A program made the translations under genes and the position numbers. From positions 25,552 through 89,551 of the forward strand of contig JALERM010000045.1 of NCBI GenBank assembly GCA_022764165.1: a stretch of DNA of 64,000 nucleotides, read 5' to 3'. The number at the start of each line of letters is the position of its first letter. Positions within the stretch are counted from its first letter, which is position 1. This DNA is from Eubacterium sp. Its GTDB lineage: Bacteria; Bacillota; Clostridia; Lachnospirales; Lachnospiraceae. The notes under the pieces are model-generated. The model was not told where the DNA came from. It was given only the letters and a program-made list of their open reading frames with translations, and did not search any database. Shown piece after piece: positions 33,466 to 43,924 of this stretch.

Positions 33466-35568
33466 TTGTATTTAGTATTAGGTGAGAAGCCGAGTGTGGC
33501 GCAGGCACTGGCAAAGGTGTTAGGTGCTAAGAAACGAAAGGATGGCTATTTTGAGGGGAATGGATGGCTTGTAAGCTGGTGTTTGGGGCATTTGGCGGAA
33601 TATGTATCGCCGGAGGCATATGATGAACGGTATCAGAAATGGGAGTTTTCTGACCTTCCGATTTTTCCGGAGGCATGGCAGCTTGCCATAGCGAAGGATA
33701 AAAAAGAACAGTTTCATGTGTTGAAAAAACTGCTCAACCGTGATGATGTGGAGTATGTAGTCAATGGATGTGACGCAGGGCGTGAAGGCGAGCTGATCTT
33801 TAAGAGAGTCTATGACTTGTCTGGGAGCCATCTTCCGGTCAAACGGCTGTGGATCAGTTCAATGGAGGATGCTGCCATTCGGGAAGGGTTTGCCCATTTG
33901 AAAGACGGTGCCGAGTATAAAAATCTTTGTGAAGCGTCGATTTGCAGAGCAAAGGCGGATTGGTTAATCGGCATGAACGCTACCAGGGCATTTACTACAA
34001 AATATTATAAGCGTCTGGTAGTAGGACGTGTGCAGACACCCACGCTTGCGATGCTGGTGGAAAGAGACAGCCAGATTAATCATTTCCAAAAGGAAGCATA
34101 TTATAACGTGCATTTGGATTGCAACGGTCTGGAAGTAATAAAAGAAAAGATTTTTGATAAAGCAGAAGCAGACAGATTAAAGGATGCCTGTAACGGGGCA
34201 TCCGCTGTGGTGGAAAAAACTGTGTCAACAGAAAAAACAGTCAATCCACCAAAACTATATGATCTGACAACATTGCAAAGGGAAAGTAACCGTTATTATG
34301 GTTATACGGCGAAGGAGACATTAGATTTTACACAGAGTTTATATGAAAAAAAGCTGGTTACATATCCGAGAACGGACAGCCAGTATCTTACAGAGGATAT
34401 GGAACAGACGGCGGAACAGGTCATCCGTATGGTGTGCGGGAAATTCGGTTATGGTTCGTCCGTATATCCGTCAAAACCAAATGTAAAACGTGTCATGGAT
34501 AATAAAAGAGTATCCGATCATCATGCCATTATCCCTACGGCAGAGTTGGAAAGCTGCGAGATAGGGGAACTTTCCAAAGGTGAACGGGATATATTACTTT
34601 TGATTTCCACACGTTTGCTCTGCGCAACGGGACCAAAACACCTTTATGTAGAATCTGTAGTTTCCATATCATGTGCCGATGAGATATTTACAGCAAAAGG
34701 AAAAGTAATCAAAGAAATCGGCTGGAAAGCTATTGAAGCAGCGTTTTGTCAGGCGCAGGGAGGAAGAAATCGTAAGGCTGTGGATAAAGAATTAGTGGCG
34801 ATTCCTTTTGTGGCGGAAGGCAATGTTATTGACAGCGTAACGGCAGGAGTGACAGAGCATTTCACGACACCACCCAAACCATACAGTGAAGATACACTTT
34901 TGTCTGCAATGGAGACTGCCGGGAATAAAGAATTTGACGAAGATACGGAAAAGAAAGGACTTGGCACTCCGGCAACGAGGGCAAGCATTATAGAAAAGCT
35001 GGTTTCTTCCGGTTATGCGCTGCGTAAGGGTAAGCAGATAGTTCCTACCAGCGATGGAGCCGATCTGATCGCTGTGCTTCCAGAATATTTGAAATCCGCA
35101 GCCATGACAGCGGAATGGGAAAACAAATTGCTTTTGATGGAAAAGGGACAGCTTGAAGGCAGTGGGTTCATGCAGGGAATCACGGATTTGATTGACCGGA
35201 TGCTTTTGGAGTGCAGTACCATATCTGGAGAGGAACAGAATCGTTTTCATCCGAGGGAAGAAATCGGGAAGTGTCCGTTGTGTGGCAGTCCGGTTTATGA
35301 GGGAAAGAAAAATTTTTATTGTTCCAACCGGGATTGCTCCTTTTCTCTGTGGAAAGAGAACCGCTATCTTTCTGGTATGAGGAAACAGGTAGATAAGCAC
35401 ATGGCAAAGGAATTGCTGCAGCAGGGACGTACCCATGTGGATGATCTGTATTCGCAGAAAAAAGGAAAGACGTTTGCGGCGGATTTGCTTCTTGAGATGC
35501 AGGATGGCCGTGCTAACTTTAAGCTGGAATTTCCCAAAAAGAAAGGAAGTAAAAAGAAATACAAATAA
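33466..35568 (+). CDS. topB: DNA topoisomerase III
   Basis: A 700-residue type IA topoisomerase. The start is TTG 33466 with AAAGGAG 7 nt before; the Toprim domain begins at once (YLVLGEKPSVAQALAKVLG, then GCDAGREGELIF near 101). The active-site Tyr is in VTYPRTDSQYL (about 299). A C-terminal zinc-ribbon-like part follows (CPLCGSPVYEGKKNFYCSNR, about 602). It relaxes or decatenates DNA during element replication or transfer. Tn1549-like elements usually carry it at this position, before the large methylase-helicase. Confidence 0.93.
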   Translation: MYLVLGEKPSVAQALAKVLGAKKRKDGYFEGNGWLVSWCLGHLAEYVSPEAYDERYQKWEFSDLPIFPEAWQLAIAKDKKEQFHVLKKLLNRDDVEYVVNGCDAGREGELIFKRVYDLSGSHLPVKRLWISSMEDAAIREGFAHLKDGAEYKNLCEASICRAKADWLIGMNATRAFTTKYYKRLVVGRVQTPTLAMLVERDSQINHFQKEAYYNVHLDCNGLEVIKEKIFDKAEADRLKDACNGASAVVEKTVSTEKTVNPPKLYDLTTLQRESNRYYGYTAKETLDFTQSLYEKKLVTYPRTDSQYLTEDMEQTAEQVIRMVCGKFGYGSSVYPSKPNVKRVMDNKRVSDHHAIIPTAELESCEIGELSKGERDILLLISTRLLCATGPKHLYVESVVSISCADEIFTAKGKVIKEIGWKAIEAAFCQAQGGRNRKAVDKELVAIPFVAEGNVIDSVTAGVTEHFTTPPKPYSEDTLLSAMETAGNKEFDEDTEKKGLGTPATRASIIEKLVSSGYALRKGKQIVPTSDGADLIAVLPEYLKSAAMTAEWENKLLLMEKGQLEGSGFMQGITDLIDRMLLECSTISGEEQNRFHPREEIGKCPLCGSPVYEGKKNFYCSNRDCSFSLWKENRYLSGMRKQVDKHMAKELLQQGRTHVDDLYSQKKGKTFAADLLLEMQDGRANFKLEFPKKKGSKKKYK

Positions 35569-35573
35569 AAAAT

Positions 35574-35594
35574 CTCCCCGCATGTAGCGGGGAG
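35574..35594 (+). terminator. Hairpin after topB
   Basis: CTCCCCGC and GCGGGGAG form an 8-bp GC stem just after the topB stop. No T run follows, so it may stabilise the 3' end or be a weak terminator. Confidence 0.6.
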
Positions 35595-35661
35595 TGCTAC
35601 CTTATATCAGTGAAAAACTGAGTTATGGATTCATAGATTTGAAAAGAGTGGAGGTTTTATC

Positions 35662-38600
35662 ATGGCAAAATTAAATGATATTCGGATGCTTGCCGGGTAT
35701 GAAGCGAAAGAAGTTGCCGGATCACCGCAGGACTGGATGCGTTATCTGGATACAGCGTCAAGGCTGTACCGTTATCCTTTTTCCGATACACTCTTGATTC
35801 ACGCACAGCGTCCGGATGCTATTGCCTGTGCGGAACTGGAGGTTTGGAATGAGAAGATGCTGCGGTGGGTAAATCGTGGCGCAAAGGGAATCGCCCTGAT
35901 TGACGATACAGGGCCGAGAACGAGGCTGCGTTATGTATTTGACATTTCCGATACCCATATGGTTCGTGGCGGGAGGACGCCTTATCTTTGGAAGCTGCAG
36001 GAACAGCAAAAGGACAGGCTTCTTGACCATCTGGCGGACACCTATGGGCTTGAGGGGGAAAACGCCATAGACCTGCAGTCTGCTTTAATGGCAGTTGCGG
36101 CAGAGATGACGGAAGAAAATCTGAATGAAGCAATGGAAGGATTAGAGTATGAACTGGACGGCACATTTTTAGAGGGGTTGGATGCGGATACAATCCGGGT
36201 AGAGTTCCGGAACCTGTTAATGAACAGTGCGTTCTATTCCCTTTCCAGCCGTTGTGGACTTGATCCGATGGAATATCTGGAGGAAGCAGATTTCTTTGGA
36301 ATCACGGATTTCAATTCCCTTTCTGTTCTGACTTTTTTAGGAAATGCCACAAGCCAGTTGGTGGAGCCGGTACTGCGTGACATTGGCCGGACAGTCCGGA
36401 GGATAGAACTGGAAGAAATACAAAATGAAGCGCAGAATATGGTTGAAAATTCTTCATCCATCGGTTATAATCAATTTAACACGTTAATTCGTGAAAGTGA
36501 AAATATAGAAGGAGGAAAAGAAGATGGAACTGACATATCATCGCAAGGGAGATTACCTGTTTCCGAACCTGACCATAGAGAACGAGGAAGTGACCATAGG
36601 GAAGTACGGGATGCTGCGGAGGACATTTCTGAAGGAGAACAGGAAGAATTGGTATCAGAGCATGTTGCTGAGCGGGAAACTGAACAGACATCTGATGGAG
36701 ATAGAGAAGGCAGCGCAGGAGAGGATGGAAATCCTGATGGATGGACTGCTTACGACATATCCGGCACCGGACAAAGAAGTGGATCAGATAAAGTGGACAG
36801 CGCACATGAATATGCTGAGGGAGATGGCGGAGGAAACCATCTTGACGGAATTGGTGTACAGTTAAGTGAGGATATAACAGAACAGGATTTGAGTAGAGCA
36901 GAGGAAGAAACCGCCTCTGCTTTATCTTTGCCCGATTTGCCTACGGTAAAACAGCAAATACGTTCCATAGAGGAACGGCAGGCGGCCCTTTATGCCGGAG
37001 AGATCGCTATCCCACCGGAAGTGGTGGATGAGGTACTGAGAAAAGGTGGGAATAAGAGACACAGCCATCTTCGTATTATTTACAACTTTATGATTGAGCA
37101 ATCACCGGAGGAATATACTGAGTTTGTACGCCGAGAATATGGTACAGGTGGAATCGGGCTTACGATTGGAGGGAATGAATACTCTGTCTGGTATGATGAA
37201 CTTGGGATGCAGATTGCGGTGGGACATACTGTAAATGACAGGCTTCTGGATAAGGCATTTTTATCATGGGAGGAAGTGGCCGGACGGATTCATCAGCTTT
37301 TAAAGCAGGGAGAATATGCCCCGCAGGTGGTTCTGGATGCGGCAAGTGAGAACGCTGTAAAGGAACACGCACAGGCGCTTGCGTATATGCACGGGGATAT
37401 GGCGGAAGGCGTGGCAGAAATTGTTTTTGGGGAAGAAAATGATTTCGGATATGTTTATCCTAAGAAAACAGACCAGATAGAAAAGCTGATTGTACAGCCG
37501 GAATATCTGGCGGATCTGAACGAACGTCTGGAAGGTCTGGCGGAAGCCTATGCGGAGGATAAAAGTATTATGCGGTTCAACCATTACCGTCCGGACAAGA
37601 TACTGGCGCAGTTCAGGAAATTTGCAAAGGAGGCGGTGCCGTATCAGGCAAGGGATGGGTTTTTATGGGAAGAACATCAGGTGTTTATTACGCAGGATGA
37701 AATTGATGCGTTTCTTGCCGGCGGCGGCCCCTATTCTGACGGGCGGCTTTCCACCTATGCTTTTTTTATTCAGGATAAAAGTGAAAAAGAAAAGGCAGAT
37801 TTTTTAAAACAGAGGTATGGTATTGGAGGGAGCAGCCATGCTCTTTCCGGTGCGGATAATTCCCATGCCGATTATAGTGGAAAAGGTCTGAAACTGGAAA
37901 GGGGGAGCTACGGCAATCCGGATGCCACAGTTTTGTTGAAATGGCCAAAGGTGGCAAAGCGTGTCCAGTTTTTGATTGAGAACGATAAATATTTAAAAGC
38001 CGGTGATTTTTCTCGGATGCCTGTGTATGAGCGGGAACAGATGGCACTTCGTATCATCCGGTTTTATAATCATCTTCCGGATGAGATCGAGCGTCCCTTT
38101 GAGGAAGATTTTTTTAATGAAAACGCAAGAAAAACATTGCCTGTTCTTTTAGAAAATCCGGAGACTGCGGAGAAATTAGTGGCGCAGATGGACGCTGCGC
38201 TTGCTTCCTTGCCTTTGGATTTTGAGGATTATGAAAATCGGGTAGAGATACTATCAACCATCCATCAGTATATAGAGGGGACTTATACGATTTTCCCTGA
38301 GCAGAAGAAAGAGGTTCAAATTGAGGGCAGTGCGAGACAGTTGTCCTTGTTTGATTTTTGGGATACGGGGACGGAGACACCTGTAAAAGTAGAAAAGCCT
38401 ATAGAAAAAACAGCAGAGTCAGAGAATGATGCAAAAGGAGAAAAGCTAACGCCGGAAAATGAGGCGGAAAGTGAAGAAACATATGTAGAAGAAGGCCAGA
38501 AGATGGTTCTGGAGACAACCGAAGCAGAGGAGAATTTGCCTGATCGGGAACCAGAACAGTCAGAAAAAGAACTGGATTCCAATCACTATGAGGAAATCGA

Positions 38601-41600
38601 AAGCAAAATTTCCGAAGCAATGGAAAAGGCGGATACATACTTTGATGAATTTTCCCCGGAACAGACCGATGTAATCTATGCGTCTGCAGAAAAAGGATTG
38701 GATGTAACACCAATGCTGAATACAGAATTTTCTCCGGCGCAGATGCAGCTTATCGCAGATGTTATGGAGCGGATGGCAGCGGATGAAAGGGTGCTGTTTG
38801 GAAATGAAATAGGACAGCTTACCAGCCATGCGATGAATCCGGAGGAAATCAATGCGGTACGGCGGGAGCGCAATCTGCCTTTAGAGCCGACAGATTCCGG
38901 CAGTGAAGAAACACTGGAGCAGAAGATTGAAGCACAGAAAGACAAAGGACAGCAATCTGTAAAGAAACGTCCACATGAAGAAGCAATCCCAAAAACAGAA
39001 CTGATAAACTTCCGCATTACGAATGATGATCTTGGAGCAGGCGGCCCGAAACAGAAATTCCGAGCCAACATGGAAGCGGTGCGTCTTTTGCATCAGTTGG
39101 AGTTTGAGGAACGTATGGCAACACCGGAGGAACAGGAAGTTTTATCCCGCTATGTTGGATGGGGCGGACTTTCCCAGGCGTTTGAGGAAAACAGTAAGGA
39201 TTGGTCGGAAGAATTTACCGAATTGTATACGGAACTGTCACCGGAAGAATATCGGGCAGCAAGAGCATCCACGCTGAATGCTTTTTACACTTCTCCGACA
39301 GTGATTAAGGCAATGTACGAAGCATTAGGAAATATGGGGTTAAAATCCGGAAATGTTCTGGAGCCTTCCTGTGCTATCGGAAATTTTATGGGCCTTGTGC
39401 CGGAAGAAATGGACGGTTTGAAGATGTATGGTGTGGAATTGGATAGCGTATCCGGCAGGATTGCAAAACAGCTTTATCAAAAAAATGCCATTGCCATACA
39501 GGAATTTGAAACTACAGATTATCCGGAAAGTTTTTTTGATTGTGTGATTGGAAACGTACCGTTTGGTGCATATAAGGTGGCAGACCGCAAGTATGACCGT
39601 CATAATTTTATGATCCATGATTATTTTATCGCAAAATCACTGGATTTGGTGCGTCCGGGCGGCGTGGTGGCAGTAATTACATCCAGCGGGACAATGGATA
39701 AGCAGAACTCCAATGTCCGGAAGTATATTGCGAACCGTGCTGATCTGCTTGGTGCCATCCGGCTCCCGAACAATGCTTTTCAGAGAAACGCCAATACAAA
39801 TGTGGTGGCAGATATATTATTTTTACAGAAACGTGACAGGGCATCCCTGGAACAACCGAAGTGGGTGGAGCTTGGAACGACACCGGAGGGATATTCTGTC
39901 AATTCTTATTTTGTGGAACATCCGGAAATGGTGCTTGGCGAGTTTTCTACGGAAAGTACACAGTATGGAAAACAGGAAGTGACTGTAAAACCTATCAGGG
40001 ATGCTGTTCTTTCTGAACAGTTAAAAGAAGCTGTGGGGCATATTCACGGAACGATTACGGAGGTTGAGATAGAAGATTCTGAACTGGATGAAATAGATAC
40101 GTCCATTCCGGCAGATCCGTCCATTAAGAATTTCAGCTTTGCAAATGTGGACGGAAAAGTGTATTATCGTGAAAATTCCAGAATGAACCTGATGGAGCTG
40201 CCGGCCATGACAACGGAGCGTGTGCTTGGAATGATTGCGCTGCGTGATCTGACGCAGGAACTGATCCAGTGCCAGATGGAGGATGGGACGGATGCGGAAA
40301 TCATGTTGCTTCAACAGAAGCTGAATCAGTCTTATGACCGCTTTACGGCAAGATACGGACTGATTAGCAGTAATGCCAATAAAAGGGCATTTTCGCAGGA
40401 CAGTAGTTATTGCCTGCTATCTTCCCTTGAACTTTTGGACGAGAACGGAAATTTGAAGCGGAAGGCAGATATTTTTACAAAGCGGACAATCCGAAAGCCG
40501 GAGCCTGTTACCTCTGTGGATACGGCCAGTGAAGCACTGGCTGTTTCTATCGGAGAGCGGGCAAAGGTAGATGTTTCCTTTATGGCGCAGTTAGCGGGAA
40601 AGCGTGAGGATGAGATCACGGAGGAACTTATCGGGGTAATTTTCAGGAATCCATTGACGGATATATGGGAAACGTCCGATGAATATTTATCCGGGAATGT
40701 CCGGGAAAAACTGGCTGTGGCAAGACAGTTTGCTGAAAATCATCCGGAATATGAAATTAACGTGCAGGCACTTGAACGTGTCCAGCCGAAGGATTTGGAA
40801 GCATCGGAGATTGAAGTACGGCTTGGGGCAACATGGATTGATCCGGAATATATCACGGATTTTATGGGGGAATTGTTTAAAACACCAAAATATTTTCTTG
40901 GGAGCAGCATTAATGTAAAATATGCGCCGATCAATGGACAATGGAATATCAGTGGGAAAAATGCGGATCGGGGGAATGCTCTTGTTACTGCTACTTATGG
41001 TACAGAACGGGCAAATGCCTATCGGCTTCTGGAGGATGCACTAAATCTGCGGGATACCAAAATCTTTGATAAAGTTACAGAGGATGGGACGGAAAAGCGT
41101 GTCCTAAACAAGAAAGAAACCATGCTTGCACAGCAGAAGCAGGAATTGATCCGGGAAGCCTTTAAGGAGTGGATATTCCGGGATATTGACCGCAGGGAGG
41201 ATTTATGCCGGAAATATAATGAACTGTTTAACAGTATCCGTCCCCGTGAGTATGATGGCAGCCATATCCAGTGTGTAGGTATGACGCCGGAGATCACGCT
41301 GATGCAGCACCAGAAAAATGCCGTAGCGCACATTCTCTATGGGCATAATACGCTGCTTGCGCATTGTGTCGGGGCAGGAAAGACGTTTCAGATGATTGCA
41401 GCCGGAATGGAAAGCAAGCGGTTGGGGCTGTCACAGAAAAATCTGTATGTAGTGCCGAATCATTTAACTGAACAGTGGGGAAGTGATTTTCTCCGTCTGT
41501 ATCCCGGAGCCAATGTCCTTGTGGCAACAAAAAAGGATTTTGAGCCGGCGAACCGGAAAAAGTTTTGTTCCAGGATTGCTACCGGGGATTATGACGCCAT

Positions 41601-43917
41601 TATTATCGGACACAGCCAGTTTGAACGGATTCCCCTTTCAAGAGAACGGCAGGCGGCAGCCATTGAACGGCAGATTGATGAGATCACGATGGCGATTGAG
41701 GAGGCGGCAGAAGAAGAAGGCTCCCGTTACACCGTAAAGCAGATGGAAAAAACCAGAAAATCTCTGGAGGCAAGACTGGAAAAACTCAATGACCAGACAA
41801 GGAAGGATGATGTAGTCACATTTGAGCAGCTTGGGGTGGACAGGCTTTTTGTGGATGAAAGCCATAACTATAAAAATTTGTTCCTTTATACAAAAATGCG
41901 GAACATTGCCGGAATCGCACAGACGGACGCACAGAAAAGTTCCGATATGTTTATGAAATGCCAGTATCTGGATGAACTGACCGGGGGAAAGGGTGTAACC
42001 TTTGCGACAGGTACTCCCGTGTCGAATAGTATGGTGGAGCTTTACACTATCATGCGCTATTTACAATATGATACGCTTCAGAAGATGGGCCTGGGGCATT
42101 TTGATTCCTGGGCAGCCGCTTTTGGAGAGACAGTGACGGCGATTGAGCTATCGCCGGAAGGAACGGGCTACCGTGCAAAAACACGGTTCGCCCGTTTTTT
42201 TAACCTTCCGGAGCTGATTGCATTGTTTAAAGAGAGTGCGGATATTCAGACAGCGGATATGCTCAACCTGCCTGTCCCGGAAGCAGAATACATTAATGAA
42301 GTGCTGCAGCCGAGTGACGAGCAGGTGGATTTGGTTAGTTCTTTTGCTGAGAGGGCGGAAATTGTACGTGCCGGGTTAGTGGAACCGACGGAGGACAATA
42401 TGCTCAAGATTACCAACGATGGACGTAAATGTGCCTTAGACCAGCGGTTGATTAACGATATGCTGCCGGATTGTCCGGACAGCAAGGTAAACCTGTGCGT
42501 AAAAAATGCCTTTGACATCTGGCAGGAAACAGCGCAGGAACGCTCCACACAGCTTATTTTCTGTGATCTGTCTACACCAAAAAATGACGGTTCCTTTAAT
42601 GTTTACGATGATGTCAGGGAGAAACTGGCGGCAAAAGGCATACCGAGGGAAGAAATCGCTTTTATCCATGAAGCCGGAACTGAAGCAAAAAAGGCAGAGC
42701 TGTTCGCAAAGGTACGCTCCGGGCAGGTGCGTATCCTGCTTGGTTCCACACCAAAATTAGGGGCAGGAACCAATATCCAGGATAGGCTTATTGCTCTCCA
42801 TCACCTCGATGTGCCCTGGAAACCATCTGATCTTGAACAGCAGGAAGGCAGGATTCTTCGTCAGGGTAATCAAAATCCAAAAGTGAAGATATACCGGTAT
42901 GTAACCGAAAATACGTTTGATGCGTACATGTGGCAGATTTTGGAGAATAAGCAGAAATTTATTTCGCAGATTATGACGAGTAAATCCCCCGTCCGTGCCT
43001 GTGAGGATGTGGATGATACGGCACTTTCCTATGCGGAGATTAAGGCGCTGGCAACGGGAAATCCCTATATAAAGGAGAAGATGGATTTGGATATTCAGGT
43101 CAGTAAGTTGAAACTGATGAAAGCGAACCATACCAGCCAGAAATATCGTCTGGAGACGGACATTGCGAGAAATTACCCGATGCAGATTACAGCGGCAAAA
43201 GAGCGGCTACAGGGCCTTAAAGCAGATGTAGAAGCGGTAGAACCGATCTTTAACAGGGAAAAGGAAAAAGACGATTTTGCTATAACTATTGGGGGAAAGG
43301 TTTATACAGACCGGAAAGAAGCTGGTACGGCCCTGATTGCCGCTTGCGCCGGGTTAAAGGCTGTCCGGACATCCGGGCAAGTGGGAGAGTTTCATGGGTT
43401 TACGATGACAGCGGAATTTGACAGCTTCAATCAGAAGTATATTCTGACGTTAAAACGCCAATGTAGCTACAAGATCGAAGTCGGCAAGGATGCTCTGGGA
43501 AACCTGCAGCGTATCAGCAATGCGCTTTTGGGGATTGCAAAGAAGGTAACAGATACCGAGCAAAAGTTAGAAACGCTGCAGCAGCAGTTAGCTACTGCGA
43601 AGGAAGAAGTGGCAAAACCATTTCCAAAGGAGCAGGAGCTGGCGGAGAAAACGGAGCGTCTGGCAGAGTTAAATTCCCTTTTAAATATGGATGAGAAAGG
43701 GCCGGCGGAAACGCTCGGTATGGATGATGTACCAGAAGTGGCAGACCTTCCGAGAAAAGCCGTAACCTATGCGGGCAGGGTATCTGAAGTATCCAAAACT
43801 GCGGACAGTGTGTGTAAACCATCCGTGCTTGGAAAACTGAAAGCGGCCCAGGAAAGGATTGCCGGGAAAACGGAGGGCAGACAGAAACCGGCAAGAAAAC
43901 AGGAACAGCAATTATAA
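35662..43917 (+). CDS. Giant polyvalent methylase-helicase (N-6 methylase plus SNF2-like)
   Basis: A 2751-residue protein typical of CTn elements. An ArdC-like N-domain (1-280, FSDTLLIHAQRPDAIACAEL) is followed by a linker (260-425) that overlaps the nested tnpV unit. Two related copies of a YG-x-GG domain come next (about 430-560 and 680-790; GTGGIGLTIGG and GIGGSSHALSG). An N-6 adenine methylase follows (EPSCAIGNFMG near 1230; IGNVPFG near 1296). Last is an SNF2-like helicase (AHCVGAGKTF near 1903, VDESHNY near 2063, LGAGTNIQDRL near 2367, GRILRQGNQ near 2396) and a coiled coil. It probably protects and processes element DNA on entry. ATG 35662 follows GTGGAGG. Confidence 0.9.
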   Translation: MAKLNDIRMLAGYEAKEVAGSPQDWMRYLDTASRLYRYPFSDTLLIHAQRPDAIACAELEVWNEKMLRWVNRGAKGIALIDDTGPRTRLRYVFDISDTHMVRGGRTPYLWKLQEQQKDRLLDHLADTYGLEGENAIDLQSALMAVAAEMTEENLNEAMEGLEYELDGTFLEGLDADTIRVEFRNLLMNSAFYSLSSRCGLDPMEYLEEADFFGITDFNSLSVLTFLGNATSQLVEPVLRDIGRTVRRIELEEIQNEAQNMVENSSSIGYNQFNTLIRESENIEGGKEDGTDISSQGRLPVSEPDHRERGSDHREVRDAAEDISEGEQEELVSEHVAERETEQTSDGDREGSAGEDGNPDGWTAYDISGTGQRSGSDKVDSAHEYAEGDGGGNHLDGIGVQLSEDITEQDLSRAEEETASALSLPDLPTVKQQIRSIEERQAALYAGEIAIPPEVVDEVLRKGGNKRHSHLRIIYNFMIEQSPEEYTEFVRREYGTGGIGLTIGGNEYSVWYDELGMQIAVGHTVNDRLLDKAFLSWEEVAGRIHQLLKQGEYAPQVVLDAASENAVKEHAQALAYMHGDMAEGVAEIVFGEENDFGYVYPKKTDQIEKLIVQPEYLADLNERLEGLAEAYAEDKSIMRFNHYRPDKILAQFRKFAKEAVPYQARDGFLWEEHQVFITQDEIDAFLAGGGPYSDGRLSTYAFFIQDKSEKEKADFLKQRYGIGGSSHALSGADNSHADYSGKGLKLERGSYGNPDATVLLKWPKVAKRVQFLIENDKYLKAGDFSRMPVYEREQMALRIIRFYNHLPDEIERPFEEDFFNENARKTLPVLLENPETAEKLVAQMDAALASLPLDFEDYENRVEILSTIHQYIEGTYTIFPEQKKEVQIEGSARQLSLFDFWDTGTETPVKVEKPIEKTAESENDAKGEKLTPENEAESEETYVEEGQKMVLETTEAEENLPDREPEQSEKELDSNHYEEIESKISEAMEKADTYFDEFSPEQTDVIYASAEKGLDVTPMLNTEFSPAQMQLIADVMERMAADERVLFGNEIGQLTSHAMNPEEINAVRRERNLPLEPTDSGSEETLEQKIEAQKDKGQQSVKKRPHEEAIPKTELINFRITNDDLGAGGPKQKFRANMEAVRLLHQLEFEERMATPEEQEVLSRYVGWGGLSQAFEENSKDWSEEFTELYTELSPEEYRAARASTLNAFYTSPTVIKAMYEALGNMGLKSGNVLEPSCAIGNFMGLVPEEMDGLKMYGVELDSVSGRIAKQLYQKNAIAIQEFETTDYPESFFDCVIGNVPFGAYKVADRKYDRHNFMIHDYFIAKSLDLVRPGGVVAVITSSGTMDKQNSNVRKYIANRADLLGAIRLPNNAFQRNANTNVVADILFLQKRDRASLEQPKWVELGTTPEGYSVNSYFVEHPEMVLGEFSTESTQYGKQEVTVKPIRDAVLSEQLKEAVGHIHGTITEVEIEDSELDEIDTSIPADPSIKNFSFANVDGKVYYRENSRMNLMELPAMTTERVLGMIALRDLTQELIQCQMEDGTDAEIMLLQQKLNQSYDRFTARYGLISSNANKRAFSQDSSYCLLSSLELLDENGNLKRKADIFTKRTIRKPEPVTSVDTASEALAVSIGERAKVDVSFMAQLAGKREDEITEELIGVIFRNPLTDIWETSDEYLSGNVREKLAVARQFAENHPEYEINVQALERVQPKDLEASEIEVRLGATWIDPEYITDFMGELFKTPKYFLGSSINVKYAPINGQWNISGKNADRGNALVTATYGTERANAYRLLEDALNLRDTKIFDKVTEDGTEKRVLNKKETMLAQQKQELIREAFKEWIFRDIDRREDLCRKYNELFNSIRPREYDGSHIQCVGMTPEITLMQHQKNAVAHILYGHNTLLAHCVGAGKTFQMIAAGMESKRLGLSQKNLYVVPNHLTEQWGSDFLRLYPGANVLVATKKDFEPANRKKFCSRIATGDYDAIIIGHSQFERIPLSRERQAAAIERQIDEITMAIEEAAEEEGSRYTVKQMEKTRKSLEARLEKLNDQTRKDDVVTFEQLGVDRLFVDESHNYKNLFLYTKMRNIAGIAQTDAQKSSDMFMKCQYLDELTGGKGVTFATGTPVSNSMVELYTIMRYLQYDTLQKMGLGHFDSWAAAFGETVTAIELSPEGTGYRAKTRFARFFNLPELIALFKESADIQTADMLNLPVPEAEYINEVLQPSDEQVDLVSSFAERAEIVRAGLVEPTEDNMLKITNDGRKCALDQRLINDMLPDCPDSKVNLCVKNAFDIWQETAQERSTQLIFCDLSTPKNDGSFNVYDDVREKLAAKGIPREEIAFIHEAGTEAKKAELFAKVRSGQVRILLGSTPKLGAGTNIQDRLIALHHLDVPWKPSDLEQQEGRILRQGNQNPKVKIYRYVTENTFDAYMWQILENKQKFISQIMTSKSPVRACEDVDDTALSYAEIKALATGNPYIKEKMDLDIQVSKLKLMKANHTSQKYRLETDIARNYPMQITAAKERLQGLKADVEAVEPIFNREKEKDDFAITIGGKVYTDRKEAGTALIAACAGLKAVRTSGQVGEFHGFTMTAEFDSFNQKYILTLKRQCSYKIEVGKDALGNLQRISNALLGIAKKVTDTEQKLETLQQQLATAKEEVAKPFPKEQELAEKTERLAELNSLLNMDEKGPAETLGMDDVPEVADLPRKAVTYAGRVSEVSKTADSVCKPSVLGKLKAAQERIAGKTEGRQKPARKQEQQL
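36443..36471 (+). promoter_or_regulatory. Promoter of nested tnpV
   Basis: TTGAAA (36443-36448), 17 nt, TATAAT (36466-36471), inside the methylase-helicase gene and 52 bp before the nested tnpV start. It is a near-consensus sigma-A promoter. Confidence 0.7.
36524..36865 (+). CDS. tnpV: TnpV protein, nested in another frame of the helicase gene
   Basis: A 113-residue protein whose whole length fits the transposon-encoded TnpV family: MELTYHRKGDYLFPNLTI start, TIGKYGMLRRTFLKENRK, LLSGKLNRHL, and an ETILTELVY end. It lies entirely inside the 2751-aa gene but in a different frame (+1). GGAGG ends 8 nt before its ATG, a consensus promoter is at 36443, and a hairpin with T-rich tail follows at 36897. 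The helicase frame here encodes only a charged low-complexity linker. Function of TnpV is unknown; it accompanies mobile elements of gut Firmicutes. Because family sequence appears only in this frame, I take it as a real gene, unlike the other overlapping frames. Confidence 0.85.
   Translation: MELTYHRKGDYLFPNLTIENEEVTIGKYGMLRRTFLKENRKNWYQSMLLSGKLNRHLMEIEKAAQERMEILMDGLLTTYPAPDKEVDQIKWTAHMNMLREMAEETILTELVYS
36897..36929 (+). terminator. Terminator-like hairpin after nested tnpV
   Basis: AGCAGAGG pairs perfectly with CCTCTGCT around a 9-nt loop, then TTATCTTTG. It is placed 31 bp after the tnpV stop, inside the helicase reading frame. Confidence 0.6.
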
Positions 43918-43924
43918 ATTTTAG

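Noticed and set aside
34792-35583. 263-codon minus-strand frame inside topB
   Set aside because: Shadow of a well-supported topoisomerase gene; composition is not protein-like.
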